Both the position numbers and the translations under genes were made by a program. The notes beneath the pieces are model-generated. The model did not search any database. It was not told where the DNA came from and worked only from the letters and a program-made list of their open reading frames with translations. 64,000 bases of DNA. It comes from Spinacia oleracea. Taxonomy: Eukaryota > Streptophyta > Magnoliopsida > Caryophyllales > Amaranthaceae. Of the stretch, positions 36,301 to 47,730 are shown piece by piece; position 1 is the first letter of the stretch, and every line of letters begins with the position of its first letter. The stretch spans positions 4,513,143 through 4,577,142 of the forward strand of contig NC_079491.1 of assembly GCF_020520425.1 (NCBI RefSeq), given 5' to 3'.

Positions 36301-38037
36301 TCTAGCACAAGTCACAAAATGAGATCACTGACCGCCTAGAGGAAGCACAGTATCCACAAGAACAGATCTTTTTTTTCAAGATAAAAGGAACATGCTAACC
36401 GTTCATTATAACAAGTTCGATACAAATAGATAGACCTCCCATGAAACATACAAGAAAAATCCAAAAGGGAGCACCACATCACACCTAGGGTGAGATCATA
36501 AAAGAACAAAGAAAAGCAGCAAACACGATCGAACACTGCAACAAACACCCATGAGAAACCTCAGTAGTGAAGAGTGGCAGAACAAATCATTCGTTAATTC
36601 TACATTAATTTTTAAGTTCTAATACTAGATTTAAAGGGTTTTACAGTCTTTAACACGGTACTGACTACAAACAACTAAATAACAAGAACATAGACTAGTT
36701 TATACAGTAGTTTGAAGGTCTCACCAATTCCACAGGACAGCATGTAAGGCTGTTCTATCCTTTGCAGCTGCCTCCCCAGCAAAAAGTGTCACCACCCTCT
36801 CATCACACACCAACTCCTCCGCCATTATTTCTCTAATCCTTAACCCTTCCCCGCCACTAGCACCACCACCACCCTCCCCTATCACCTTATAAATCACACG
36901 AACCGCTGCACTAGCACTGACTTGGCACCTCCCTAACAGCCCTAAAAAAATACTTTTCACCGTCTCAACTCCAGCCACACCAACCCCCTTAAAATACGCC
37001 TCCACGGCTGAAACCCAAACAGCCTCCGGAATCCCCTTATTAACAACCATATCCCTGAGCTCTTTCTCTGCCTCACTGAACCTCCCTAATCCCAGCCATG
37101 CCTTCATTGCTAACACACTCAAACTCGGGTGCTGATCGCCGCTTTTCAGACCACTATATTCTCTTAAAACCCTCACACACTTAACCACACTCTCAAACTC
37201 TTCCCTCTGCAAATGCAAAGCAGCAATGAAACGCAGCGTTTTATCCCGCAAAGACTTCAAAATCAGCGTTTCCTCTGTCTTCTTCACCACTCTGAGCCCT
37301 CTCTCGCACAACTCCAAACCCTCGTTCAACAGCTTCAACGCTTCGTTCGCCTCCGAAATTCCGCTTTTCGTCAACAGCGCCTTCCCAAATACCAAGTACT
37401 GCTCCGCAAGTATCCGAAAATTCTCCGCCGTTTCAAAGAGGAATTTCTTCGAGCGATTCAACAGCGTGATCGAAACGTTTCGATCCGAAACCTCCCACGC
37501 AGTTCTCGACCTAGCAATGTTAAGATCGAGCAACAATTTTCTCTCTCCTAGGTCAGAAATCGAATTGATTTCCACCTTCGCAACAAGATCCGTCGCCTTC
37601 TCGTAGCAATCATTCGCCAAATCAAAGTGTCTCATCTCATGCCAAATCAAACCGGTCTTATAATAGAACGAAGCGGCCTTCATCGCCGGGGAAGGAATTC
37701 CAGCGACATCACCGGCGATGGCGAGAATATCAGCGGCGGCATGACGAAGCTCCACGTGTCCTTTTACGCCGGCATTTGTAAGATCGACGCAGGAGTTCCA
37801 GAGACGGTAGCTGAGCTTCCATAGCTGAAGCTTGACCGTTTTGGAAAAAGAGGAAGGAGCGAGTTGAGTCAGCTGAGCCAGACATTGCCGAAGCTGAGGA
37901 GAGAGAGTGGAAGGTAAAGAAGAAGTTTGAGGAGAGAGAAGCTCGGATTGTTTGACGAGCGATTCGATTTGTTGGAGGACGAGTGAAACTGTGTCGTGTT
38001 GCCGGTGGTCCGGCGAGTTTATCTCTGCTATTTTCAT
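33390..38037 (-). CDS. ZIP4: ZIP4/SPO22 meiotic TPR protein
   Basis: Six exons give 938 codons with all phases closing: 38037-36725, 35647-35458, 35360-35328, 35227-34607, 34510-34118, 33656-33390. The start at 38037 ([10 protein letters not shown]) fits the family start; an in-frame ATG further up at 38229 has no support. The protein is alpha-helical and TPR-like throughout, e.g. [66 protein letters not shown], and the C-terminal [20 protein letters not shown]. In yeast, Arabidopsis and rice, ZIP4/SPO22 belongs to the ZMM group that promotes class I interfering crossovers on the synaptonemal complex (TEX11 in mammals). Length agrees with Arabidopsis ZIP4 (about 936 aa). Intron 1 (1.08 kb, 35648-36724) shows no recognised element. 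Intron 5 (33657-34117) contains a MITE-like insertion. Expression should be meiotic, but the sequence does not show it. Confidence 0.94.
33727..34062. mobile_element. Probable hAT-like MITE in ZIP4 intron 5
   Basis: Left part GGGCTCCATTTGGTTGTGTG is followed by TAAAATGATTTTCATGGAAA. The right part GGGAAAATGTGTTTTACACT then CAAACCAAACAATG is roughly its inverse. Such TTTGGTT..AACCAAA ends are common in plant hAT MITEs. The boundaries are approximate and no exact 8-bp duplication was proven. Confidence 0.45.
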
Positions 38038-38653
38038 TCTTTGTTGCCGGAATTTAAAAATTACCGGGAAATTTGGGCGTTTATTGAGAGATGATGAAGA
38101 ATTTTTCAGACAGAGGAAGATGGAGAGGTTTTGGAGGGAAAACGGTTGTGATTTCAAACAGTGGGAATATTTTGAATCGGTTAGTGTAAGTTGTACAGTA
38201 ACATTTTTGTGAGGTTCTTGGTGGGTCAAAATAAGTTAATAAGTCAAAGCCAATTACATCAACATAAAATTCTACACAAATTCTTACAGTATTTACAAAG
38301 AGGGTGTACAATAAATATTGTACACCGAAATAAAGGTTAACTCAAAATGCTTAAAAGTTAAGATTATATATGTAAAAGTTATCTATTTTTTAGTGATAAA
38401 TCTTTTCATTTTAGTAAAACTTATTTCTTCAAAATCACTATTAATGTATAAAATTAATCATTGAACCCTTTGAAATGTTTATCTATCAACTTTTTTTTAC
38501 TAATATAAAAGTTAATCAAAACTAGGTTAAAGTTACAAAAAAAATGGATAAAAGTTATTTTGGTGTACAATAAATTTATTATACACCTTGTGCGCGCAAG
38601 ACCTTTTAAAAATTCTAGCTTGACTAAAAAAAATCAAATACAATTTGTAAAAA
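38038..38653. other. ZIP4 upstream region with MITE-like repeat
   Basis: From about 38296 to 38606 is a repeat ending GGTGTACAATAAATTTATTATACACC and starting GGGTGTACAATAAATATTGTACACC. Both ends are themselves near-palindromic. A partial second copy is at 57545-57735. The stretch nearest the gene has no recognised element. Confidence 0.45.
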
Positions 38654-39717
38654 CAGATATTTCATGAAATGCCCCCGAGTTTTGCAATATTTCACCAAAC
38701 GTCCATCAAGTTTCAATAATTCATAAAATACCCCTCACAATTGACTTAATACCCAAGATACCATTACTAATGACTGCGCCGTTAGCCTAGTTTCATAATT
38801 CATCGAATACCTCTATTTCAATACTAGCTTATTTCACCAAATACCCCTACTCTGAAACATAATTCACCAAATACCTATAACATAAAATTACTCATTTTGA
38901 TGCTCATCGACTAGTTTTTGTGTTTGAAAAGTAGTCATTGCTTATTGATTGCTTATAAATACCCCTTTCTGAATGGTTATTGTAGTTTAGAAATTGTTTT
39001 GTTAATTTTATATCATTTTTGTCATGAGTTTTCTTCCCAAGGGACACTAGAAGAGTCTGCAGTCATGAATCGCAAGAATGGAGGCTGGAGTGGAGAACTA
39101 TTCCACAAGACGTTCTAATGCCTACAAGTTGTCATGGACTTTCTTTCTTAACTACTCTTTTGCACCATCTCATCTTGTTGCATGGATCACACTTGTAGTA
39201 GATCCTTTGTGGATTGAGTGTTGTGTCGGAGCTTCTGATCAATGACGACTTTCCTCCCACAATAACATAATTTGTTTGGGACTCTTACGCCCGTGGACTC
39301 ATTGGGTGTACGTGGATGATGATTTGGGAAGAAAACTCATGACAAAAATGATATGAAATGAAAAAAACAATTTCTAAACTACAATAACCATTCAGAAAAG
39401 GGTACTTATAAGCAAACAATAAGCAACGGCTATTTTTAAAACACAAAAACTAGTCATTGAGCATTAAAATAAGGTAATTCTAAGTTATGGGTATTTGGTG
39501 AATTATATTTTAGAATAGGGTATTTGGTGAAATAAGTATTAAAATAGGGGTATTTGATAAATTATGAAACCAGGCTAACGGAAGACTAACGGCGCCGTCA
39601 TTAGTAAGGGTATCTTAGGTATTAAGTCATTTGTGAGGGGTATTTTATGAATTATTGAAACTTGATGGGCGTTTGGTGAAATATTGCAAAACTCGGGGGC
39701 ATTTCATGAAATATCCG
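38654..39717 (-). mobile_element. MULE-type element with long inverted repeats (copy 1)
   Basis: Long inverted arms of about 380 bp (38654-39035 and 39335-39717) start CAGATATTTCATGAAATGCC and end with the inverse. They are flanked by an exact 9-bp duplication TTGTAAAAA (38645-38653 and 39718-39726), diagnostic of the Mutator superfamily. Between the arms, on minus, is a coding-like piece with CYCGRKVVI, then (in another frame) RSSDTTLNPQRIYYKCDPCN, matching the GRF-type zinc-finger pattern CxCG...NPGRxFYxC. No transposase. The arms carry repeated CACCAAATACCCC motifs. Confidence 0.8.
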
Positions 39718-39812
39718 TTGTAAAAATTCTCCATAATTAAATAAGGAGTATATATGATTTCACACGAGTTTTATGAATCTACTCGTATAGTTATTGAATG
39801 GTAGTACACTAG

Positions 39813-40450
39813 TACTTCCTCTGTATTTATTTAAGAGATACACTTGGTTGGGCACACGTATTAAGAAAACGGTAACTTTTGTGTAAGATCGCCTTACCGG
39901 AAAGACCACTTTGATTATTTAACTAATTAGTTCTGTTGGTTAACTAATTATTTTCATTGTTTAACTAATTGGTTCCATTGCTTAATTAATTGATTCAAGT
40001 GTTTAACTAACTAATTTCATTGCTTAACTTATACGAATTATGACATTAAGGTGGTCTTTTGTGTAAAACCGCCTTATATAAAAGTTTGTATTAATAAAAA
40101 GAATTCAATGAAATAAAGTAATAGAACAAGTGGGGTTGAGTAGATATTTTAATAAAAAAAAATAAGTGGGGACCATGTCATTTTAGGGAGTGGGAGATGG
40201 GGTGGGGTGTGATTTTTTTTTGGTGCTAATGAGCCACAAGGGCGGGAATGAGAATCGATCACAGGATCATCTAGAACCGGGATAGAAGCTCTAACCAACT
40301 TAGCTATCCATCACTCTCGGGGGTTGGGTATAGATATATTATTTAATTAGATGGTGGGGTTGATAAGTTACTAAAAATGGCAAATATATCTCTTAAATAA
40401 ATACGACCGGAAAAGGTGAGTGTATCCCTTAAATAAATACAGAGGGAGTA
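39813..40450. mobile_element. Stowaway-type MITE with two nested insertions
   Basis: Ends TACTTCCTCTGTATTTATTT and AAATAAATACAGAGGGAGTA. The 289-bp copy at 40755-41043 lies in the opposite orientation and shows what is inserted here. One insertion is a second foldback MITE (about 39871-40085, ends ACTTTTGTGTAAGATCGCC and the inverse GGCGG..TTAC-like, flanked by TATTAA). The other is a tRNA-derived SINE (about 40213-40323). Confidence 0.7.
40213..40323 (-). mobile_element. tRNA-derived SINE
   Basis: On minus: box A TAGCTAAGTTGGTTAGAGC, then box B-like TGATCGATTCTC about 45 nt on, then an A-rich tail (seen as TTTTTTTTT on plus). It is inserted in the Stowaway MITE. Spacing and tail argue for a SINE rather than a tRNA gene. 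Confidence 0.6.
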
Positions 40451-40754
40451 TGTGCGTTGTAGATGTGTACGTATAATAATTGTTTCGTATATCAATGTTT
40501 TGGTGGATGAATATGTAATTATGTATGTACGGCAGTACGGAGTAAATATATCATAGGATTACAATAACTATTCAACTTTTTGAAGTGATTTTGGCTGTTT
40601 TTACTGCAATAATGTAAATAATTTAACACAAGTAAAATAAAACACTGTACTCCCTCTGTCCTTTAACATTCGCATCGTTTGACTTTTTTTACTACTTACA
40701 TAATTCACTTTGACCCTATTTTATTTATAGTATATGAAAACAAATGTTAATATA

Positions 40755-41043
40755 TACTCCCTCTGTATTTATTTAAGGGATACACTTGCCTTTTCCGACC
40801 GTATTTATTTAAGAGATACAATTGCCATTTTTAGTAATTTAATTATCAACCCCACCATCTAATTAAATAATCTATTTACACCCCACTCCCACCCCCACCC
40901 CTTAAAATGACATGGTCCCCACTTATTTTACTTATTAAAATATCTACTCAACCCCATTTGTTTTATTACTTATTTCATTCAATTCTTTTTCTTAATATCC
41001 GTGCCCGACCAAGTGTATCTCTTAAATAAATACGGAGAGACTA
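40755..41043. mobile_element. Stowaway-type MITE
   Basis: Ends TACTCCCTCTGTATTTATTT and the inverse AAATAAATACGGAGAGACTA. The interior matches 39813-40450 in inverse orientation without the two insertions there. Non-coding. Confidence 0.7.
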
Positions 41044-41942
41044 TAATATATTGTTGGCTTCAATCTTAATATATATTTTTAAAATATTAATATTTTTATA
41101 AGCTTTTATAATACTATGTAGTTAAAGATATTGGTTGTCAAAATTGGGCATTGGCAAGCGTGTCCAGTCAAAATGGTGCGAATATTATTTATTATTTATT
41201 ATTTTCCATTAAGTTCAGTTTAGTTCAATTCAGATCAGTTCAATTCAGTTCAGCCAAACAAAATTAAAAGAACAGGGTCTAAAAAAAATATGGTTATAAC
41301 ATTAATGTCATTATTACACATGCAATTTACAAATATATTCCGTATCAAAATATTTCCAAATTTACATGCAATTTACAAATATACTTGTCAATTTAGAAAT
41401 ATACTCCGCATCAAAATATTTCTAATTAATAAAACCTAATTGTACACTTGTATACTTGTACTACAAGGAAACTTGCACTACTTAAACCACCTTCATTAAT
41501 CAACTTCTAACATTAATTCATTACCTAGGTCGCATGAAAACGGAAAACGGAAACGGATGCGGGAAAACGGAGATACGGGGAAACTTCAAATTTCAAAATT
41601 GTAAAATACAGGGAAACGACTTAAATATATAAATAGCTAGCTTAGTACTCGTGTAACGCACATATGAAATTAAAATTTGTTTACGTAGTATTATAGTTAC
41701 TCGTAAATAATATTATAAATAGGAATTTTTTTTAATGAACTAATATTTTGTTACGACGTAGTAAAATTTTGAATTTGTATAAGACACAATTAATTCAAAG
41801 TGGTCAATTAAACATGAATTATACTACGTACGTAAACTACAAATTTAAACTCGGTATTTTTAATTTATTTTCACTTTTTTCGGGAAAATTGAATAGAAAG
41901 TATGTTTAATAATAAGTTAAGTTTAAGAAACATAAGAGTTCA

Positions 41943-42590
41943 ATGACGATGACAAGTGCAAGAAGTCGCTTAATTTGTACGACATGTTAGATGAGTAGAA
42001 GCGAAAGGCGGATCAAGAGTTGTTGAAACTAAGGGCACAACAACAATGCTTTGATGGTTAAGAACCCAAACCCGTACCCGTATCTGAACCCGAACCCGAA
42101 TTCGTACCCGTATTGGTATTCTAGGTTTGATGGGTTATCACGTGATGAACTCGTTGAATTTCTTGCTCTTTTGGATAGCAAAATCGAGTTTGTTAGGCAA
42201 AGGATTGTCATGATTAAGAGTAATAACAATAGTAATGATGTTACCGTTGATGTTGATGCAGTTGATGTTGAAGAGGTAGGTTTAGTACCCTATTATGATC
42301 ATTATCCAAGCCTAAGCTCAAGCCCAAGCCCAACACTTTCACCTATCTCTAGTACTGTCATGGCTGTTCCTAATAATGGTCATCAAATAATGGGTGAGTA
42401 CCCTTATATTGAAGGGTATAATAATCAATTATATTTCTCATTTAATTATCCCATTAACAATCATTATGAACAATATTGCGACGAATTAGTACCATTCAAT
42501 TATCCTAATGATCATTATTATCAAGGGGGTGCAACAATTTTAATGGGTGATGATCTGTATCAGGTATTTTGTGAAGGATTTCTTAAATAA
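41943..42590 (+). pseudogene. Unknown-family gene copy 1 (weakly MADS-like C-terminus)
   Basis: The main frame 42051-42590 encodes 179 residues with an Asn/Pro/Tyr repeat (PNPYPYLNPNPN), a helix FDGLSRDELVEFLALLDSKI, Asp- and Ser/Pro-rich stretches, and a conserved end YPNDHYYQGG...DLYQVFCEGFLK. Upstream bases 41943-42050 match the N-terminal part of the copy at 56228 (CKKSLNLYD...) but hold a TAG and a frame change, so this copy is broken at its 5' side. The helix spacing resembles C-terminal parts of type I MADS-box proteins, but no MADS domain is present and I do not claim the family. Confidence 0.45.
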
Positions 42591-42781
42591 GGTTTCATTA
42601 TTAGTAAGATTTTTATGCTTAATTTTTTTTAGGACTTTTAGTTTTTCTTTTAAGCTCTTATAATTAATCGATTCTGTGATCATTAGTTTATTTAGCTTAT
42701 TTGTATGAGTTTGTTATTCAATTACGAAGTATGTTGATGTTTTTGACAATTACTATGGTCGCGTTTTTAACGTTTCTTAAT

Positions 42782-43063
42782 ATAATTACGAGTCTAATTC
42801 TACGTGGTCGTTAATAATAGGACGTTTTGACCTTGGAACAGAAGAAATTAACGAGGTACCCGTGCTACACCCTAAAAAATGGAATAGTTATGTTGGTAAT
42901 TATTCAAAGTCATTGATTGTATTAAAGGGTTGTTTACATTTCATAAACTATTATGAAACGAAGGGTTTGGGTAGGTTTAACTTGGAAGTGTGGGTTATGA
43001 ATGAGTATGGCGTGAAACAAACATGGTCTAAATTATTTGACAAACGTCTTAGTATATTACAAC
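42782..43063 (+). pseudogene. F-box/FBA gene fragment (copy A)
   Basis: An internal-to-C-terminal piece of the F-box family: RFDLGTEEINEV, WNSYVGNYSKSLIVLKGCL, LEVWVMNEYGVKQTWSKLF, ending abruptly after RLSILQ, where unrelated sequence with repeated ACGAACGATG units begins. No F-box is present. It sits 190 bp downstream of the unknown-family copy, the same order as at 56228-60273. Confidence 0.8.
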
Positions 43064-43264
43064 GAACGATGAGTGACGAACGATGTTGATCGATGGTGAA
43101 GAAGGGTGATGGACGGTGATGATGAACAGAGGACCGAACAACGCAGCGAAGAAGGAAAAAACGAAGAGGGTGATAATAAAGCTAAGGGGGGTTTGAATGT
43201 CTAAAAGTTTTAGGGAGAGTTCCTTTTTTTTGAGAGGAAAGGGAAAGTTCCTTTTAACATTTAA

Positions 43265-43300
43265 CTAGCTTGTTGGCCCGTTAGATGAACGGACTGATTA
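43265..43300 (-). mobile_element. Helitron 3' terminus
   Basis: On minus: hairpin CCGTTCATCTAACGG, then GCCAACAAG, then CTAG (43268-43265) and host T. The matching 5' end, which would lie to the right, was not found. Confidence 0.45.
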
Positions 43301-44317
43301 TAGGAAGAATAAATTTTTTTTATTTTTTTTAACGAAATGAACTCTTTTTATGTATTTTTTTGTTGTTGTATTTTCCTTTCTTTCGCACACTTCATTATTA
43401 GTCTTCACATTCATATATTTACATTGATGAAAACATATGTTTTTTTAATAGTATGATGAAAACATAGCTAATAGACATGCTACTACGTAAATTACATAAA
43501 AATTATGCTAATAGAGGATCTCCTATGTCTCGAATTAAAACTAAATACTTCGTATATCATAAACCATAAAATCGTAAATGAAAATTGTGATGTTTTGGAC
43601 ACAAAAAGAAGTTGATGCTCATATTTTTCGCCTGCTGTAAAATCTTGCTTTTGCCATCAGAATCGCAATTTAGAAGGTTGACTATGGTGCACATAAAGCA
43701 TGGCGCACCCTAAGAACACTAGTATATAATTGAAAGAACATTTGGTTACGAGAAAAGAACATGAGTATTCTTTTTATTTAGGTTTTTAATAAACAGTAAA
43801 ATAATATATTATTTTTATAACAAAAAAGTGAAATATTATATCGCATGTTCTTTTGCCGTAGTGTCATGTTCTTTTGCTTAGGCACATAGGTTCTTTTGGT
43901 ACACCATGCTCTATGTGCACTACGGTCCATAGTCCACGGATTGCATTAGAATTCAGATGCACCTGAAATCTCTAAAAGAGGTTATATATAGTGTCCTGTT
44001 CTCAAAGTCATAAAACCCGACTTATAATCCAGCTTATTTACGTCACTCCATGTATTCCACTTTTACGCTTAAAATGGATGTTTACATCATGTCCATAAAA
44101 TGTTCGATGAAATGCTTGAACGAAATGTAGACTCTTAATGACTTTCATGACGCCATTACTGCCCACCTAAAGTCGTATTAATATTAAAGACAAATGACAT
44201 TTCCATCTCGTAGAACATAAAAATACCCTTGGTTGCACCTAATAATTTACACTACCTCGAGTCATTAGCTAATAGAACAAAATTCAGAAATAATACTCTA
44301 GTGGCTCTAATAACTAC

Positions 44318-44644
44318 TACTCGCTCCGTCCCATAATATAGTGTCTGTTTTCCTAAAATGGTGTCCCTAAATGATGTGCCTATTTCTATTTTAAACCATT
44401 AATTTTTACTTTGAAAATTGTACTTTTTGACTTTTATTCAACCCACGTGCTTGATTTTTGTCTTTTTAGGGCCTATTTATTATGTACACACTTTTAATCT
44501 ATAATTTTTCTCTCCATAAAAGCCAACTAACATGTACTTTATCTTTAAAGTACAAATAATTATTGTTTTTATTATCAATGTTAACCTTTACCTTAATAAC
44601 CGTGATTTTGGTCAAACGGGCACTATATTGGGACGGAGGGAGTA
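44318..44644. mobile_element. Stowaway MITE
   Basis: Ends TACTCGCTCCGTCCCATAAT and CACTATATTGGGACGGAGGGAGTA (inverse). TA at each end. 327 bp, non-coding. Confidence 0.8.
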
Positions 44645-44670
44645 CTACTTAATAATTAGAAAGATCAATT

Positions 44671-45105
44671 TAAGATTTGAAGACCAAAATGCACCACCAT
44701 GTAAATTTCCTGGAAAAAAATTATGAACAGAAGATTAAGATTATTGCAATGGAGGAACCCAAATGAAAATGGGTTGTGGGTATAAAAACTAATTATATCC
44801 ATAAACTGGTAGATGACATGAATCTAGAAACAAATTAGAGCGAAAGATATGATTATGCTTAAAATGGATTAAAAAAAAGATAAATACAGGGAAGACGAAT
44901 TTTCCTCAACTAAAATAAGATTATATAAAATCAAATAAGAGAACCCTTTCACCATTTTCGATGAATTTTAGATTTGAGACAAAAATGCACCACCATGTAA
45001 ATTTCCTGGAAAAAAAATTTATGAACAGAAGAATAAGATTGTTGCAATGGAGGAACCCAAATGAAAATTGGTTGTGGGTATAAAAACTAATTATATCCAT
45101 AAACT
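44671..45105 (+). repeat. Direct duplication of ~135 bp
   Basis: 44671-44807 and 44970-45105 are nearly identical. Both run from GATTTGA through ATGCACCACCATGTAAATTT and TGCAATGGAGGAACCCAAAT to TTATATCCATAAACT, and are separated by about 160 bp. No coding content. Confidence 0.85.
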
Positions 45106-46677
45106 CCTACCTTTTCAAATTCATCCATTAATAAATTTATTAGTTAATTAATTAATGATTTTAAAATTACTAAAAACATTTCAATGAAGGAATGAATGAA
45201 TTTGAATGAAGTCGTATGAATTAACTTTGTCATTTATTTTGAAGGTTGAAGGAAGTTAGAGAGATAATGAAAGTGAAGCATTTTCATAAATCTTTGTAGC
45301 ATCATAAAGTTTTTATTTATCTCTATTATATAAAGGAACAACCGAGGTTAAAATAGTAAATTAACTTTTCGTGTCCCCAAATTAAAAGACCAAAATACCC
45401 TCCTCATCTACACAGCTGATTCAATCTCATTCTCCAAGTGAGCGTTACTGAATAGAAGCGTTACTGAAAGGAGAGAAAACTGAGGAGCGTACATTCAACC
45501 CTTCCTCCCGTTTTCTCTCTCCTTCGATCTTCTTCATCTTCCTCAAATCATCTCCTTCCTCAATCCTCTCCTCGATCTTCTTCATCTTCTGCAACATGGG
45601 TTTTAGGGTTTCTAGGAAAAAAAATTCATTGGAGGAGAGAGATTCAAATAAGAAACTTTCGTGATAAATAATCAAATTTAGGGGTTTAGGGAAGGGGATT
45701 CGATTATAGATAAGAACAAATTGAAGGTCGATAATGGAGGAGAGAGAAAATGATGGTGGGTGATGGCTCCTTGGGGGCGGCGGCGATGGCGGCTCACCTT
45801 CAATTTCATCCTTTCAGGTTTAATCTCAAGATACCGAGGTGAGGTGAGTAATTTTCTATTCAATTTTATTTTATTTTAATTTTGCAAATTTTGTGATTTA
45901 AATTTCTTGATCAATAATTAATTAGCGGATTTACAGTTTTTCTGCAATTTTTGGTTTGATTTTTTTATCTGATTTTATTTCCTTTCGGGATCTCTTAATC
46001 TCTGATTGTGTTTCTTAGATCTGTGATTTTTGTTGGATCAATATCTCATTCTGTTTGTTTCTCGATTTTGTAGGTGTTTTTTTTTTAAAATAAAAATCGA
46101 AGCTTTCTACAATCTATAAGATATCAAGAGCACGAATTTGGTATTCTACAATTTTTGATTTTGGAATTCATCTTTTCTGGTAATTTCATCATTACTCCCT
46201 CAATTAATTTTTTGTTTTTCCTTACTTTTCTGTGTGTGTTAATTTCCTGATTTTGGAGTTTGATGTTTAATTGTGCATTTGGGGTTCATGGAAAATTGTG
46301 ATTAATTTTCACCATTAGCTCATTTTTAGAACACAGGTAATGTTTGAACTTGGTATTTGGTTGTTCTAAAATTATTGTGGTGATCCGCTGCATTCAACCA
46401 TGAATGTGGAGTCATTTCGCTGCCATCTTTGACTTCTTCCATTAATTTCAAACTAGGCAATGTTTAATATACTACGTGTAATTTAAAATCCGGACTCTAT
46501 ATCATACTATTATGAACAAATCAATTGGAAGTAGATAAAATTATGCATAGAAGAAACTGAATTTTCAGCATATGAATTTTATTTTATAACTATTTTGCTT
46601 TAAGATATTTTAATTGTCAAGTCAACCAAATGGATGGTCCTGATCTAGGTATCATTTCAATCTCTTTTGTTTACTGA

Positions 46678-47218
46678 AGCTGAAAAGTGGCGCAGATTTT
46701 GATTAACCCAACTTCTAGGTATCATTTCAATATCTTAAAGAAATGTATTAATTTAGTTGGTTAATTCTTTTTTGTGAGTTTAGAAACGTATTTATTTATT
46801 TGGTTAATTCTTGGATATTAATGCTCTGCTAATTTCACACGAGTACTATTTTTTATCGTGGTTATTATGATTGTGATCATGATATTCTGTATTTGCTTCT
46901 TTGGATGAAATTCTAATGCAAGTGATCAATTGAAAATTTGAAATGAAATATTTCAGATTTTAAGCAAAAGGTGAGAACATTTTCCCCTAATTAACTACTC
47001 TGTTTGTTCGATTCTTATCATTTGTTACCATGATTATAAACTGGGTAATTCATTATGAAATCTCGAATTCCTGATGTGAATTTTTGTGTGTTTGATTTTG
47101 TTTTGTTTAAGGTAGCTGAAAAGTGGCGCAGATTTTGATTAACCCAACTTCTAGGTATCATTTCAATCTCTTAAAGAAAGGTATTTATTTAGTTGGTTAA
47201 TTCTTTTTTGTGAGTTTT
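46678..47218 (+). repeat. 105-bp duplication inside the Helitron
   Basis: 46678-46782 and 47114-47218 share AGCTGAAAAGTGGCGCAGAT, CCCAACTTCTAGGTATCATT and TTAGTTGGTTAATTC with few differences. A shorter third piece (TCTAGGTATCATTTCAATCTC) lies at about 46644. Confidence 0.85.
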
Positions 47219-47641
47219 TTCATGAATTTGATGAGAAATTGTGTTGGTTTATCAGTTAATTGAATGTAAAGTACAAACACTATGGTATTTAGAACTATTC
47301 AAAACAACCAGACAATTGATCTTGATGTACAGGTTTTAATATAAGGTCAAGAAAATAAAATATAGGTTATTAGATTCTACAGTATAGACAATTCAAGACC
47401 TTTAAACGGGCCAACAAAACATCATAAGTATTTCCTGATTCAAAAGTTCATTACTTTCTGCTTTTTACTAAAAAAAATAACCTTTTGACTCTCTTAATGA
47501 CTAAATGAATAAAATGGTTTAAAATTATAAGACTGATAAAAAGTTCTTTCTCTTTAGTTTTCCTTGCTTTTTTAGTGTAATTTTATAATGCAACAAATTT
47601 TTATTCTTTGGCAATTGTTACTAATGTAAGTAAATCCAAAG

Positions 47642-47730
47642 CAGTGGACACGGGAAGTGATCTATTTTGGGTGCCGTGTGATTGTTCAAGGTGTGCTCCC
47701 ATTGAGGGTGCAAGTTATGCATATGGTGTC
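47642..47730 (+). pseudogene. Captured aspartic-protease exon (family A1)
   Basis: An open stretch reads AVDTGSDLFWVPCDCSRCAP followed by IEGASYAYGV. It includes the pepsin-type active-site DTGS. It begins after a possible AG acceptor (CCAAAG|CA) and ends at GTC|GTAAGC, a good donor, so it looks like one whole exon of a plant nepenthesin/ASPR-like aspartic protease. No other exon of the protein was found nearby. It lies within the Helitron, hence inferred to be captured host sequence without function. Confidence 0.75.

Larger units (their letters stand above)
39718..41942. other. Intergenic cluster of nested MITEs
   Basis: Contains two related Stowaway-type MITEs (39813-40450 and 40755-41043, listed separately). 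A fragment of PIF-like family A is at about 41205-41281 (AGTTCAGTTTAGTTCAATTC, ending AGAACAGGGTCT). Then AT-rich sequence to 41942 with no gene. Confidence 0.5.
43301..45319. other. Intergenic with Stowaway MITE and a duplication
   Basis: No gene. Holds a Stowaway MITE (44318-44644) and a 135-bp duplication (44671-44807 and 44970-45105), both listed separately. The region 43680-43930 contains paired GTGCACATAGAGCATGG-like words (GGTGCACATAAAGCATGGCG at left, CCATGCTCTATGTGCAC at right), so it is probably another foldback MITE of about 245 bp. Confidence 0.45.

Noticed and set aside
36336-36548. Minus frame in ZIP4 intron 1
   Set aside because: Lies wholly in an intron, with no similarity and no splice link.
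37213-38212. Several plus-strand frames opposite ZIP4 exon 1
   Set aside because: Antisense shadows of the real coding exon.
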